A stretch of 64,000 nt of DNA. Origin: Rhodobacteraceae bacterium UBA3069 (GTDB lineage Bacteria > Pseudomonadota > Alphaproteobacteria > Rhodobacterales > Rhodobacteraceae). The notes below the pieces were generated by a model, which searched no databases, had not been told where the DNA came from, and saw only the letters and a program-made list of their open reading frames with translations. Location: NCBI GenBank assembly GCA_002366795.1, contig DFBX01000092.1, forward strand, positions 3,580 to 67,579, written 5' to 3'. The translations under genes and the position numbers were made by a program. This document shows, piece by piece, positions 26,370-34,685 of this stretch; positions within the stretch are counted from its first letter, which is position 1, and every line of letters begins with the position of its first letter.

Positions 26370-26384
26370 CCGCGAAGTCAGTCC
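26363..26384. repeat. Palindrome spanning two convergent stop codons
   Basis: GGACTGAC (26363-26370) and GTCAGTCC (26377-26384) are perfect 8-bp arms around 6 nt. The left arm contains the TlpA stop and the right arm the tag stop. It is the only structure between the convergent genes, so it is the likely 3'-end hairpin for both. Confidence 0.7.
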
Positions 26385-26959
26385 AGTGACCGCGCCATTT
26401 CCGCCACCGGCCCGTGGCACGGACATGCCGTGAGGTGGTCGTTCACCATCCCGACCGCCTGCATGAAGGCATAGATGATGGTGGGCCCGCAAAACTTGAA
26501 CCCTTCTTTCTTCAAATCTTTCGCGATTTGCTCTGATATTTCTGTCTTGGCGGGCACCTCGGCCAGACTGGCCCATTGGTTCTGGATCGGGCTGTTGCCG
26601 ACGTATTTCCACAAGTAGCGGTCAAAGCCTTCGCAAGCCTCGATCCGCTGCCATGCGCGGGCGTTGCCAATAGTACTCTCGATCTTTCCGCGGTGCCGGA
26701 TAATGCCCGGATCCGCCAGCAGGCGCTGCACATCTTCTTCACCCCACTCGGCAATCACATTCGGGTCAAACCCCTGAAAAGCCGCACGAAACCCTTCGCG
26801 TTTCTTCAGGATGGTGATCCAGCTAAGGCCCGCCTGAAACCCGTCAAGAATCAGCTTTTCCCACAGCGCGCGGCTGTCCCACTCGGGCACGCCCCACTCG
26901 GTATCGTGATAGTCCTCATAGATCTTTTCGGACCCGACCCACCCGCATCTTTCACTCAT
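26378..26959 (-). CDS. tag: DNA-3-methyladenine glycosylase I
   Basis: Base-excision repair enzyme removing 3-methyladenine from alkylated DNA. The N-terminus MSERCGWV and YHDTEWGVP match the family. The zinc-binding residues are Cys of ERCGW, His of YHD, and His and Cys in the C-terminal VNDHLTACPCH. The helix-hairpin-helix part includes FQAGLSWITILKKR. Three consecutive ATG codons precede the conserved start. I chose the third (26959) by family comparison; 26962 is equally compatible with GGAG upstream. The product is 193 residues. Confidence 0.95.
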   Translation of the reverse strand: MSERCGWVGSEKIYEDYHDTEWGVPEWDSRALWEKLILDGFQAGLSWITILKKREGFRAAFQGFDPNVIAEWGEEDVQRLLADPGIIRHRGKIESTIGNARAWQRIEACEGFDRYLWKYVGNSPIQNQWASLAEVPAKTEISEQIAKDLKKEGFKFCGPTIIYAFMQAVGMVNDHLTACPCHGPVAEMARSLD

Positions 26960-27084
26960 CATCATCCACTCCAAAGCGGTTCGCACGGAGTTTACTAAAA
27001 TTAGAACAAAATGGGAATGTTAAGCTCGCATTAGGGGTCGTGTGCCCATGTTGCCCACGAGTTTTTCGAACACCGGAGGGGACC

Positions 27085-27939
27085 ATGGCCAAAACACGCA
27101 GGGGAAAACTGATGAACATCCCGCGTGAGCTGGACACCCCGCTGACCTACGCGGTCCATGCGCGGGACAAGGCCACCATAGATATGGTGGCCGAGGCCGT
27201 ACACCATAAGCATGTGTTGCTGGCCTATCAGCCGATCGTGCAATCTCAGCGGCAGGATCGCCCCGCCTTCTACGAAGGGCTGATCCGCGTGCTGGATGAT
27301 ACCGGGCGCATCATTCCAGCCAAGGATTTCATCGACTCGATCGAGAATACGGAACTCGGGCGCGAGGTGGACTGCATCGCGCTGGATCTGGGCCTGCGCG
27401 CGCTGCACCGCGCGCCCGACATTCGCCTGTCGATCAACATGTCGGCGCGCTCGGTCGGGTATCCGCGCTGGATGCAGATCCTGAAACGCGGATTGGCGCG
27501 CGATGTCACCATCGCCGAGCGACTGATCTTGGAAATCACTGAAAGTTCGGCGATGCTGGTGCCGGAATTGGTGATGAATTTCATGGGCGAATTGCAGCGC
27601 AAGAGAATCTCCTTCGCGCTGGATGATTTCGGGGCTGGCTATACCTCTTTCCGCTACCTACGCGATTTCTATTTCGACATCGTCAAGATCAGCGGACAGT
27701 TCATTCGCGGCGTCCACGGCGATGCGGACAACCAGGTGCTGACCAAAGCGCTGGTCGCAATTTCCCGGCAGTTCGATATGTTCACCGTGGCTGAAAGCGT
27801 TGAAAATGCTGCCGATGCGGCTTGGCTGACCGAGAGCGGAATCGATTGCCAGCAGGGGTATCTGTTCGGCGCGCCCTCGACCACGCCACCGTGGAAAGAG
27901 CCGTCGGCCATGACCGTCAACGGACGCACCGCCGGATAA
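27085..27939 (+). CDS. EAL-domain c-di-GMP phosphodiesterase
   Basis: A 284-residue stand-alone EAL protein with no GGDEF, PAS or membrane segment, predicted to hydrolyse c-di-GMP to pGpG in the cytosol. The signature is EGL (FYEGLIR) rather than EAL. Other catalytic residues are present: Asn in RLSINMS, Glu in EITES, DDFGAGYTSFRYL, Lys in VKISG, Glu in VAESVE and Gln in QGYLFG. It is therefore probably active. GGAGGGG lies five bases before the ATG at 27085. Confidence 0.93.
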   Translation: MAKTRRGKLMNIPRELDTPLTYAVHARDKATIDMVAEAVHHKHVLLAYQPIVQSQRQDRPAFYEGLIRVLDDTGRIIPAKDFIDSIENTELGREVDCIALDLGLRALHRAPDIRLSINMSARSVGYPRWMQILKRGLARDVTIAERLILEITESSAMLVPELVMNFMGELQRKRISFALDDFGAGYTSFRYLRDFYFDIVKISGQFIRGVHGDADNQVLTKALVAISRQFDMFTVAESVENAADAAWLTESGIDCQQGYLFGAPSTTPPWKEPSAMTVNGRTAG

Positions 27940-27957
27940 AGCCTCCTATCGCGAAAC

Positions 27958-28014
27958 AATATTGCGCTAACAGCATTCGATTTTTGCATTCCCCCTCGCC
28001 GTTGCAGCCTGCAA
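27958..28014 (+). promoter_or_regulatory. Candidate PhaR-type sites upstream of phaA
   Basis: TTGCAG-C-CTGCAA (28002-28014) is a perfect palindrome 112 bp before phaA, and AATATTGCGC (27958-27967) repeats a half-site found upstream of phaB. PhaR repressors of Rhodobacter and Paracoccus bind TGC/GCA-rich dyads, so this is a reasonable but unproven match. Confidence 0.5.
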
Positions 28015-28125
28015 GGTTGCCGCAACGCGGCATTTCCTCTATCATTCGCGCTGAGACCGGGCTCCCGGACATGGCGACCCGTCATGGCCACCCCCGGGTC
28101 CGGTTCTGAAGGTGGAGGAAAACCC

Positions 28126-29301
28126 ATGACCAATGTCGTAATCGTTTCGGCCGCACGTACTGCCGTCGGCTCTTTCGGCGGCTCGTTCGCCAATACGCCC
28201 GCCCATGACCTCGGCGCCGCCGTGCTGGAGGCCGTCGTGGCCCGCGCCGGCATCGACAAATCCGAAGTGTCCGAAACGATCCTAGGTCAGGTTCTGACCG
28301 CCACGCAGGGTCAAAACCCCGCTCGCCAGGCTCATATCAATGCTGGCCTGCCAAAAGAAGCGTCCGCATGGTCAATCAATCAGGTCTGCGGCTCGGGCCT
28401 GCGCACCGTCGCACTGGCCGCGCAGCATATCCAGCTGGGTGATTCCGCCATCGTCGCCGCTGGCGGCCAGGAAAGCATGACCCTTTCCCCCCATGCCGCG
28501 TACCTGCGCGCCGGGCACAAGATGGGCGATGTGTCTTACATCGACACCATGATCCGCGATGGCTTGTGGGACGCGTTCAACGGCTACCACATGGGCCAGA
28601 CCGCTGAAAACGTTGCCGAGCAGTGGCAGATCAGCCGCGAGCAGCAGGACGAATTCGCCGTCGCCTCGCAAAACAAGGCCGAGGCCGCCCAGAACGCCGG
28701 TAAATTCGCCGAAGAAATCATCCCCTTCACCGTCAAATCGCGCCGCAGCGAGACGATCGTGGACCAAGACGAATACATCCGCCATGGCGCGACCATGGAA
28801 GCGATGCAAAAGCTGCGCCCCGCCTTCACCAAGGACGGGTCGGTTACTGCGGCCAATGCTTCGGGCCTGAACGACGGTGCCGCCGCCGTACTGCTGATGA
28901 CCGCAGAAGAGGCAGAAAAGCGCGGGCTGGAACCGCTGGCCCGCATCGCATCCTACGCGACCGTCGGCTTGGACCCGTCGATCATGGGCGTCGGCCCGAT
29001 CTTTGCGTCGCGCAAGGCGCTGGACAAGGCCGGCTGGGCCGCGACCGACTTGGACCTGATCGAAGCGAACGAAGCCTTCGCCGCGCAGGCCTGCGCCGTG
29101 AACAAGGACATGGGCTGGGATCCGTCGATCGTGAACGTGAACGGCGGCGCCATCGCCATCGGCCACCCGATCGGCGCCTCGGGCTGCCGCATTCTGAACA
29201 CCCTGCTGTTCGAAATGAAGCGCCGCGACGCGAAGAAAGGCCTTGCCACGCTGTGCATCGGCGGCGGCATGGGCGTGGCCATGTGCCTTGAGCGCCCCTG
29301 A
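28126..29301 (+). CDS. phaA: Acetyl-CoA C-acetyltransferase (beta-ketothiolase)
   Basis: Condenses two acetyl-CoA to acetoacetyl-CoA, the first step of polyhydroxybutyrate synthesis, and is also able to cleave acetoacetyl-CoA. The 391-residue protein has nucleophile C88 in INQVCGSG, H347 in GHPIGASG and C377 in CIGGGMG. GGAGG lies seven bases before the ATG at 28126. Upstream in-frame sequence is not family-like. It is followed by a terminator and then by phaB, so the two have separate promoters. Confidence 0.96.
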   Translation: MTNVVIVSAARTAVGSFGGSFANTPAHDLGAAVLEAVVARAGIDKSEVSETILGQVLTATQGQNPARQAHINAGLPKEASAWSINQVCGSGLRTVALAAQHIQLGDSAIVAAGGQESMTLSPHAAYLRAGHKMGDVSYIDTMIRDGLWDAFNGYHMGQTAENVAEQWQISREQQDEFAVASQNKAEAAQNAGKFAEEIIPFTVKSRRSETIVDQDEYIRHGATMEAMQKLRPAFTKDGSVTAANASGLNDGAAAVLLMTAEEAEKRGLEPLARIASYATVGLDPSIMGVGPIFASRKALDKAGWAATDLDLIEANEAFAAQACAVNKDMGWDPSIVNVNGGAIAIGHPIGASGCRILNTLLFEMKRRDAKKGLATLCIGGGMGVAMCLERP

Positions 29302-29325
29302 TTCTGCATCCGCATCTTGAAAACG

Positions 29326-29358
29326 AAGGGCGCCCCTCAACCGGCGCCCTTTTTCTTT
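29326..29358 (+). terminator. Intrinsic terminator of phaA
   Basis: AAGGGCGCC (29326-29334) pairs perfectly with GGCGCCCTT (29343-29351), with an 8-nt loop, then TTTTCTTT. Confidence 0.88.
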
Positions 29359-29430
29359 GATTTTCTGCGAAAATTCGCTGGCACGGGCTGGAATTTCATA
29401 TGGGTGTCACGCCGCGTGCGCAAAAAAAAC

Positions 29431-29469
29431 ATGCTGCAACTGCAAAATATTCGCGCAATATTATTGCGC
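29431..29469 (+). promoter_or_regulatory. TGC-rich region and perfect dyad upstream of phaB
   Basis: ATGCTGCAACTGCA (29431-29444) is followed by GCGCAATA-T-TATTGCGC (29453-29469), a perfect 8-bp dyad around one base, ending 57 bp before phaB. TGC-rich sequence is the known target type of PhaR. The half-site ATTGCGC recurs upstream of phaA. Confidence 0.55.
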
Positions 29470-29526
29470 ATCCTGCGCCGGTTCGGTAATACCATTACCA
29501 ACACATTTGCCAACTCGGAGGACACA

Positions 29527-30249
29527 ATGGCACGTATCGCACTCGTCACCGGCGGCTCGCGCGGCATCGGCGCAGCTATTTCTCAAGCACTCGCAGCGGC
29601 CGGTTACACCGTTGCCGCAACCTATGCCGGCAACGATGAAGCCGCCGCCAAATTCACCGAAGAAACCGGCATCAAGACCTACAAATGGAACGTGGCCGAT
29701 TATGACGAATGCGCCGCAGGCATCGCCCAGATCGATGCCGACCTTGGCCCCGTCGACATTCTGGTCAACAACGCGGGCATCACCCGTGACGCGCCCTTCC
29801 ATAAGATGACCCGCGAACAGTGGACCCAGGTGATGGACACCAACCTGTCCGGCGTGTTCAACATGACCCACCCGATCTGGCCCGGCATGCGCGAGCGTAA
29901 ATTCGGCCGCGTCATCACCATCTCGTCGATCAACGGCCAGAAAGGCCAGTTCGCACAGGCCAACTATTCCGCGGCCAAGGCCGGTGACATCGGCTTCACC
30001 AAGGCACTGGCGCAAGAAGGCGCACGCGCAGGCATCACCGTCAACGTGATCTGCCCCGGCTATATCGCCACTGATATGGTCATGGCTGTGCCCGAAAAGG
30101 TGCGCGAATCGATCATTTCGACCATTCCCGTGGGCCGTCTGGGCGAGCCTGAAGACATCGCGCGCTGCGTCGTCTTCCTTGCCTCGGACGAAGCCGGATT
30201 TATCACCGGCTCGACCATTACGGCGAATGGCGGCCAATACATGACCTGA
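29527..30249 (+). CDS. phaB: Acetoacetyl-CoA reductase
   Basis: NADPH-dependent short-chain dehydrogenase giving (R)-3-hydroxybutyryl-CoA for polyhydroxybutyrate. The 240-residue length is exact for the family. The cofactor motif is TGGSRGIG at 8-15, followed by NNAG at 81-84. The catalytic triad is S134, Y147 and K151. The start MARIALVTGG has CGGAGG ahead of it; the frame is open for 210 bp upstream but that is non-coding. A terminator follows. Confidence 0.96.
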   Translation: MARIALVTGGSRGIGAAISQALAAAGYTVAATYAGNDEAAAKFTEETGIKTYKWNVADYDECAAGIAQIDADLGPVDILVNNAGITRDAPFHKMTREQWTQVMDTNLSGVFNMTHPIWPGMRERKFGRVITISSINGQKGQFAQANYSAAKAGDIGFTKALAQEGARAGITVNVICPGYIATDMVMAVPEKVRESIISTIPVGRLGEPEDIARCVVFLASDEAGFITGSTITANGGQYMT

Positions 30250-30270
30250 TCTGGCATGCAATCCTTGCAA

Positions 30271-30301
30271 AACGCCCCGCCAATAGTGCGGGGTGTTTTC
30301 A
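30271..30301 (+). terminator. Intrinsic terminator of phaB
   Basis: AACGCCCCGC (30271-30280) pairs with GCGGGGTGTT (30288-30297), with one wobble and a 7-nt loop, running into TTTTC. Confidence 0.85.
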
Positions 30302-30392
30302 TTTGTGCATTCGCGCACAAGACCCGCGCCCCTGTCGGGCTTTCCCCGCCCCCACGCCGCGCCCTATCCTTTGCAAAACCGGAGGATACCCC

Positions 30393-31321
30393 ATGCTGAC
30401 CCAGATCAAAGGACTGCACCACGTCACCTCGCTGGCCAGCGGCGCGAATGAAAACAACGGCTTTTTCACCCGCACACTTGGCCTGCGCTGCGTCAAGAAA
30501 ACCGTGAATTTCGACGCGCCCGAGGTTTATCACCTCTATTATGGCGACGCGGCGGGCACGCCCGGATCGGTGATGACCTATTTCCCCTTCCCCAACGCCC
30601 GCCGCGGTCGCCCTGGCGCGGGCGAGGTGTCGGAAACCGCCTTTGCCGTGCCGCGCGGGGCCACCGCATGGTGGGTCGACCGGCTGGCGCAACACGGGGT
30701 CGAAGGAATCCAGCCCCAGACCCGCTTTGGCGAGGCACGGCTGCGTTTCAACGGTCCCAATGGCGACGGGTTTCGCTGGTCGAGGTTGACGATAACCGCG
30801 CCCCTTGGCTGTCGCATGGAGTCGATGATGCCCATGCCATTCGCGGGTTCCATTCCGCGGAAATGCGGCTGAACGATCACGGGGCCTCGGCCGAATTGCT
30901 GCAATTCATGGGCTATCAGCAAGAGGCGCAGGATGGCGACGTGACCCGCTTCATCCGCGATGGCGGCAATGGCGCGCACCGGATCGACATCGAAACCCTG
31001 CCCGATGCGCCGCAGGCCGCGCAGGGGGCCGGATCGGTCCACCACATCGCCTTTTCGGTCGATGACCGCGCCGCCCAACTGGAGGTCCGCAAAGCACTGA
31101 TGGACACCGGATACCAAGTGACGCCGGTGATCGACCGCGACTATTTCTGGGCGATCTATTTCCGCACCCCCGGCGGTGTCTTGTTCGAGGTGGCCACAAA
31201 CGAGCCGGGCTTTGACCGCGACGAGGATGCCGCGCATTTGGGCGAGGCTTTGAAACTGCCCGATCAGCACGCCCATTTGCGCCGCCAACTGGAACAGCTG
31301 CTAGAGCCGATCACCGATTGA
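30393..31321 (+). pseudogene. VOC-family ring-cleaving dioxygenase, frameshifted
   Basis: Two overlapping frames together give one intact glyoxalase-fold (vicinal oxygen chelate) dioxygenase of the LinE/PcpA or MhqO type. The first (from ATG 30393, with CCGGAGG upstream) runs through GLHHVTSLASGANEN to FNGPNGDGF. The second resumes with SLVEVDDNRAPWLSHG and continues through GSVHHIAFSVDD and TPGGVLFEVATNEPGFDRDE to the stop at 31321. The break is at 30771-30773: one missing T in GGGTTTCG would restore the frame. No other lesion is seen, so this is either a very recent mutation or a sequencing error. Metal-ligand candidates remain (His in LHHVT and HHIAF, Glu in LFEVA). Confidence 0.8.
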
Positions 31322-31367
31322 CGGGCCGCGCGCGGCACGGTTTAACCCTCTGGAAACGGAGAGCTTC

Positions 31368-32231
31368 ATGACACGCCGCGCCACTTTCATCGGCTTCACC
31401 GCCGTCCTATTATGGGCGCTGCTGGCTTTGCTGACCGTGGGCAGCGCCCCTACCCCGCCGCTTTTGCTGAACGCAATCTGTTTTGCCATCGGCGGGGTCA
31501 TCGGGTTAGCCTGGACCGCACGCACGGGCGGGTTCGGCAAGCTACGCCGCGTGTCGTGGAAGATCTATATCTTTGGCACCGTTGGGCTTTTCGGCTATCA
31601 CGCGCTATATTTCAGCGCCCTGCGCCATGCTCCGCCCGCGCAGGCGGGGCTGATCGCCTATCTTTGGCCGCTTCTGATCGTGCTGTTTTCCGGCCTGCTG
31701 CCGGGCGAACGTCTGCGCGGCGGCCATTTCATCGGGGCCTTGCTGGGTTTTTTGGGCGCGGCCTTGATCATCGGCGCGGATTTCGCCGATTTTGACCCGC
31801 AGAACCTGCTGGGCTATGGGTTGGCGCTGTGCTGCGCGATGTTCTGGTCGGGCTATTCGGTGTTATCGCGCCGGATCGGTAGTGCGCCAACGGAAACCGT
31901 TGCGGTTTTCTGCATCGCCACAGCTGTCCTTTCCGTCGCGCTGCACCTTGCAACCGAACAGACCGCCTGGCCCGAGGGCGCACTTGGCTGGGCATCGGCC
32001 ATCGCGCTTGGCGCGGGTCCGGTGGGCCTTGCCTTTTATGTCTGGGATATCGGGGTGAAACGCGGTGACATTCAGCTTTTGGGCGTCGCAAGCTATGCCG
32101 CGCCGCTGCTGTCCACGCTTATTCTGGTGGCCGTGGGCATTGCCAAGCCGACGGCCGGCTTGGCCATTGCTGCGTTGTTGATCACCGGCGGCGCAGCGGT
32201 CGCTGCACGCGCCAGCATGTCAAAGCACTGA
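31368..32231 (+). CDS. DMT/EamA family transporter
   Basis: A 287-residue inner-membrane protein with about ten helices in two EamA repeats, the layout of drug/metabolite exporters such as YdcZ/RhaT relatives. Residues such as LRHAPPAQAGLIAYLWPLLI mark the end of the first repeat. The substrate is unknown. ACGGAGAG lies shortly before the ATG. It follows the frameshifted dioxygenase by 46 bp and may be co-transcribed with it. Confidence 0.88.
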   Translation: MTRRATFIGFTAVLLWALLALLTVGSAPTPPLLLNAICFAIGGVIGLAWTARTGGFGKLRRVSWKIYIFGTVGLFGYHALYFSALRHAPPAQAGLIAYLWPLLIVLFSGLLPGERLRGGHFIGALLGFLGAALIIGADFADFDPQNLLGYGLALCCAMFWSGYSVLSRRIGSAPTETVAVFCIATAVLSVALHLATEQTAWPEGALGWASAIALGAGPVGLAFYVWDIGVKRGDIQLLGVASYAAPLLSTLILVAVGIAKPTAGLAIAALLITGGAAVAARASMSKH

Positions 32232-32260
32232 TTTATCGGTGTCTCTCAACGCTCCTGTGC

Positions 32261-32278
32261 CTGATCCACTTGGATCAG
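32261..32278. repeat. Small palindrome at a convergent gene end
   Basis: CTGATCC (32261-32267) and GGATCAG (32272-32278) are perfect arms around ACTT. It includes the DUF465 stop codon and lies in the 43 bp between the convergent DMT and DUF465 genes. Confidence 0.55.
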
Positions 32279-32445
32279 TTCATCGAGGAAAGGCGCGTGA
32301 TCTCTTCCTTCAGGCGCAGTTTTTGCTTTTTCATCGCCGCAATCTCGGTGTCGGACGCACCCGGCGCACGCTGCGCCTGCTCGACCTGAGTGGACAGAAC
32401 ATGATGCTTCTTCTTCAATTCCTCAAGATGCGAACCCAAGCTCAT
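32275..32445 (-). CDS. DUF465 (YdcH-like) small protein
   Basis: A 56-residue protein starting MSLGSHLEELKKKHHVLSTQ, with a second helix AAMKKQKLRLKEEITRL. It is the short antiparallel two-helix architecture of DUF465. Members are abundant in alphaproteobacteria; their role is unknown. AAGGAGG lies six bases before the ATG at 32445, which decides this start over the long upstream extension. Confidence 0.9.
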   Translation of the reverse strand: MSLGSHLEELKKKHHVLSTQVEQAQRAPGASDTEIAAMKKQKLRLKEEITRLSSMN

Positions 32446-32566
32446 GGTTTTCCTCCTTCTGATGTAAAAGCTGTGTAATACCAGTCCAGCACAGATTCGT
32501 GCGCCTGTCACGCTGCAGACGCAACATACGGCAAACAAATGCCTAAAGATTGATGCAAGATGCAGA

Positions 32567-33319
32567 TTATGTCGGAAATGGCAGCGCCGCACCTGCACGC
32601 AGGACATCGCTCATAAGTGGCGAATAATCCTCACAATCGCTAACGTGGCGGACGCCGCGATGCATTGCGACACCCGCCATCAGCCTGAAATCCGCACGAC
32701 CGTTTTTTCGCCCGCGCAGCAGCACCAATTGCGCCTCGCGTCCCGTGCGGGGAAACAGCGGCAGCAGTTGCAACGACCCAAGCCGCGCCTGCATCAGCGC
32801 CATCAATTCCGGCAAACGCTCAGCCCGCTGGATAAATGTGACATAGCCACCGGGGGCGACACGGCGCGCGGCGGCCTTCACCCAATCCTCCAGCGGAGTC
32901 GCTTCGCCCATGGCACGTTCGCGCCCCGCATCCGGCGCGGTCGAGGATGCGTCGCGCCGGAAATAGGGCGGATTGGCGATAACATGATCGAACTGAACCT
33001 CGCGCAGCGCGGCGGGCATCTGCGCCAGATCGCCCACGACCACCTGCATCACACCCCCCAAAGCTGCGGCATTTTCGCGGGCCAGCGCGGCATATTCGGG
33101 CTGCACCTCCAGTCCCCAAAGCTGCACACCGGGCACCCGCGCGGCCAGGCACAACCCCGCCGCCCCGACGCCGCAGCCCAGATCCAGCACACGCTGCCCG
33201 TCCTTCGCGGGCACACTGGCCGCAAGGATCACCGGGTCCACTCCGGCGCGATAGCCCTTGCGGGGCTGGGCCAGAACCAGCCGCCCCCCCAGAAACTTGT
33301 CGCGGGTGACGTCCTGCAT
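32567..33319 (-). CDS. tRNA1(Val) A37 N6-methyltransferase-like protein
   Basis: A 250-residue SAM-dependent methyltransferase of the TrmN6 (YfiC) family. The SAM motif is VLDLGCGVGAAGL near residue 45, and the N6-adenine catalytic motif is NPPYF. The start MQDVTRDKFLGG follows the family. The nearly abutting DUF2007 gene upstream suggests a two-gene unit. Specificity for tRNA1(Val) is by family, not shown here. Confidence 0.88.
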   Translation of the reverse strand: MQDVTRDKFLGGRLVLAQPRKGYRAGVDPVILAASVPAKDGQRVLDLGCGVGAAGLCLAARVPGVQLWGLEVQPEYAALARENAAALGGVMQVVVGDLAQMPAALREVQFDHVIANPPYFRRDASSTAPDAGRERAMGEATPLEDWVKAAARRVAPGGYVTFIQRAERLPELMALMQARLGSLQLLPLFPRTGREAQLVLLRGRKNGRADFRLMAGVAMHRGVRHVSDCEDYSPLMSDVLRAGAALPFPT

Positions 33320-33320
33320 G

Positions 33321-33536
33321 TCAGCCGTCCATCTCGATCTCATTGTCGCGCAGGATCGCCTGCGCCATGAACAAATCGCTGTCCAGAACCATCAAACGGC
33401 GCGGGAAAATCCCGATCCCGCCTTCAAGGACGCTCATGTTTACGTCCATTTCAAAGCAGTCTATACCGGCGCCCTGAAGCAGCACCTTTGCATAGGCGAT
33501 GGAAGTCGGGTCCGTGGTGCGCAAAAGCTGTTTCAT
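33321..33536 (-). CDS. DUF2007 family protein
   Basis: A 71-residue protein of the putative signal-transducing DUF2007 family: MKQLLRTTDPTSIAYAKVLL, then EMDVNMSVLEGGIGIFPRRL. It is a small ferredoxin-like fold with no catalytic residues evident. One base separates its stop from the TrmN6-like start, so they are co-translated. The in-frame extension upstream runs into the opposing polyprenyl synthase start and is rejected. Confidence 0.88.
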   Translation of the reverse strand: MKQLLRTTDPTSIAYAKVLLQGAGIDCFEMDVNMSVLEGGIGIFPRRLMVLDSDLFMAQAILRDNEIEMDG

Positions 33537-33613
33537 GTCTTGCAGATAAGCCCGCCCCCCTGACTTGTCGAGGGCAGGCGCCATCAGAGCCGCCACGGGA
33601 AGGGCAACAGGGG

Positions 33614-34627
33614 ATGACAGCGCAGATGAGCCTCGATCAAGCCACCACAAAACCGCATGAACAACTGGCCAATCACCTGACCAGCGGGATGGAGGCGGTG
33701 AACACCCTGATCCGCACCCGCATGGCATCAAAGCACGCGCCGCGTATCCCCGAAGTGACTGCCCACTTGGTCGAGGCTGGCGGCAAACGCCTGCGCCCGA
33801 TGCTGACCCTCGCCGCGGCAGAACTGTGCGGCTATGACGGCCCGTTTCATGTGCATCTGGCCGCCACTGTCGAATTCATTCACACCGCCACGCTGCTGCA
33901 TGACGACGTGGTGGATGAAAGCGCGCAGCGCCGCGGCCGCCCCACCGCGAACCTTTTGTGGGATAACAAATCCAGCGTGCTGGTGGGGGACTACCTGTTT
34001 TCCCGCAGCTTCCAACTGATGGTGGAAACCGGCAACCTGCGAGTACTGGACATCCTCGCCAATGCATCCGCCACCATTGCCGAGGGCGAGGTGCTGCAAC
34101 TGACCGCCGCGCAGGATCTGAAAACCGATGAATCCATCTACCTGCAAGTGGTGCGTGGCAAGACCGCCGCGCTGTTTTCCGCCGCGACCGAAGTTGGCGG
34201 CGTGATCGCCGGCGCACCCGAGGACCAGGTGAAAGCCCTGTTCGATTACGGCGATTCGCTTGGCGTGGCCTTCCAGATCGTCGATGACCTGCTGGATTAC
34301 CAGGGCGACAGCGGCTCCACCGGCAAGAACGTCGGTGACGATTTTCGCGAACGCAAACTGACCCTGCCGGTGATCAAGGCCGTTGCTGCCGCCGATGCCG
34401 AGGAACGCGCCTTCTGGACCCGCACGATCGAGCGCGGCAAACAGGAAGAGGGCGACTTGGAACACGCCATTTCGCTGCTGCACAAGCACGGCACGCTGGA
34501 GGCGACCCGCCTCGACGCGCTGGCCTATGCGGCTCACGCGAAACAGGCCATGGCGAAACTGCCCGACCACCCGATCCGGCAAATGCTGTCGGATATCGCC
34601 GATTACGTGGTCGCGCGGATCACCTGA
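33614..34627 (+). CDS. ispB: Polyprenyl diphosphate synthase (octaprenyl/decaprenyl type)
   Basis: Trans-isoprenyl diphosphate synthase making the ubiquinone side chain. The 337-residue protein has the first aspartate-rich motif DDVVD after LLH, preceded by GGKRLRPML, and the second motif FQIVDDLLDY. In Rhodobacteraceae ubiquinone-10 is usual, so a decaprenyl product is likely; chain length cannot be proved from sequence. Starts at 33614 (AGGGG upstream) or 33626 are both possible. Confidence 0.92.
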   Translation: MTAQMSLDQATTKPHEQLANHLTSGMEAVNTLIRTRMASKHAPRIPEVTAHLVEAGGKRLRPMLTLAAAELCGYDGPFHVHLAATVEFIHTATLLHDDVVDESAQRRGRPTANLLWDNKSSVLVGDYLFSRSFQLMVETGNLRVLDILANASATIAEGEVLQLTAAQDLKTDESIYLQVVRGKTAALFSAATEVGGVIAGAPEDQVKALFDYGDSLGVAFQIVDDLLDYQGDSGSTGKNVGDDFRERKLTLPVIKAVAAADAEERAFWTRTIERGKQEEGDLEHAISLLHKHGTLEATRLDALAYAAHAKQAMAKLPDHPIRQMLSDIADYVVARIT

Positions 34628-34685
34628 TCCCATTTTCATTTTGCCAAAAAAAACTCACGGCGCGGCCTCTCAAAGGGCGCGCCGA

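Noticed and set aside
30765..30780. Programmed -1 frameshifting in the dioxygenase gene
   Set aside because: The zero-frame codons GGG TTT CGC do not form a standard X XXY YYZ slippery heptamer, and I saw no stimulatory structure; a simple one-base deletion explains it.
33537..33731. Upstream extension of the DUF2007 gene by 65 codons
   Set aside because: It overlaps the start of the opposing polyprenyl synthase and lacks family resemblance; the conserved N-terminus begins at 33536.
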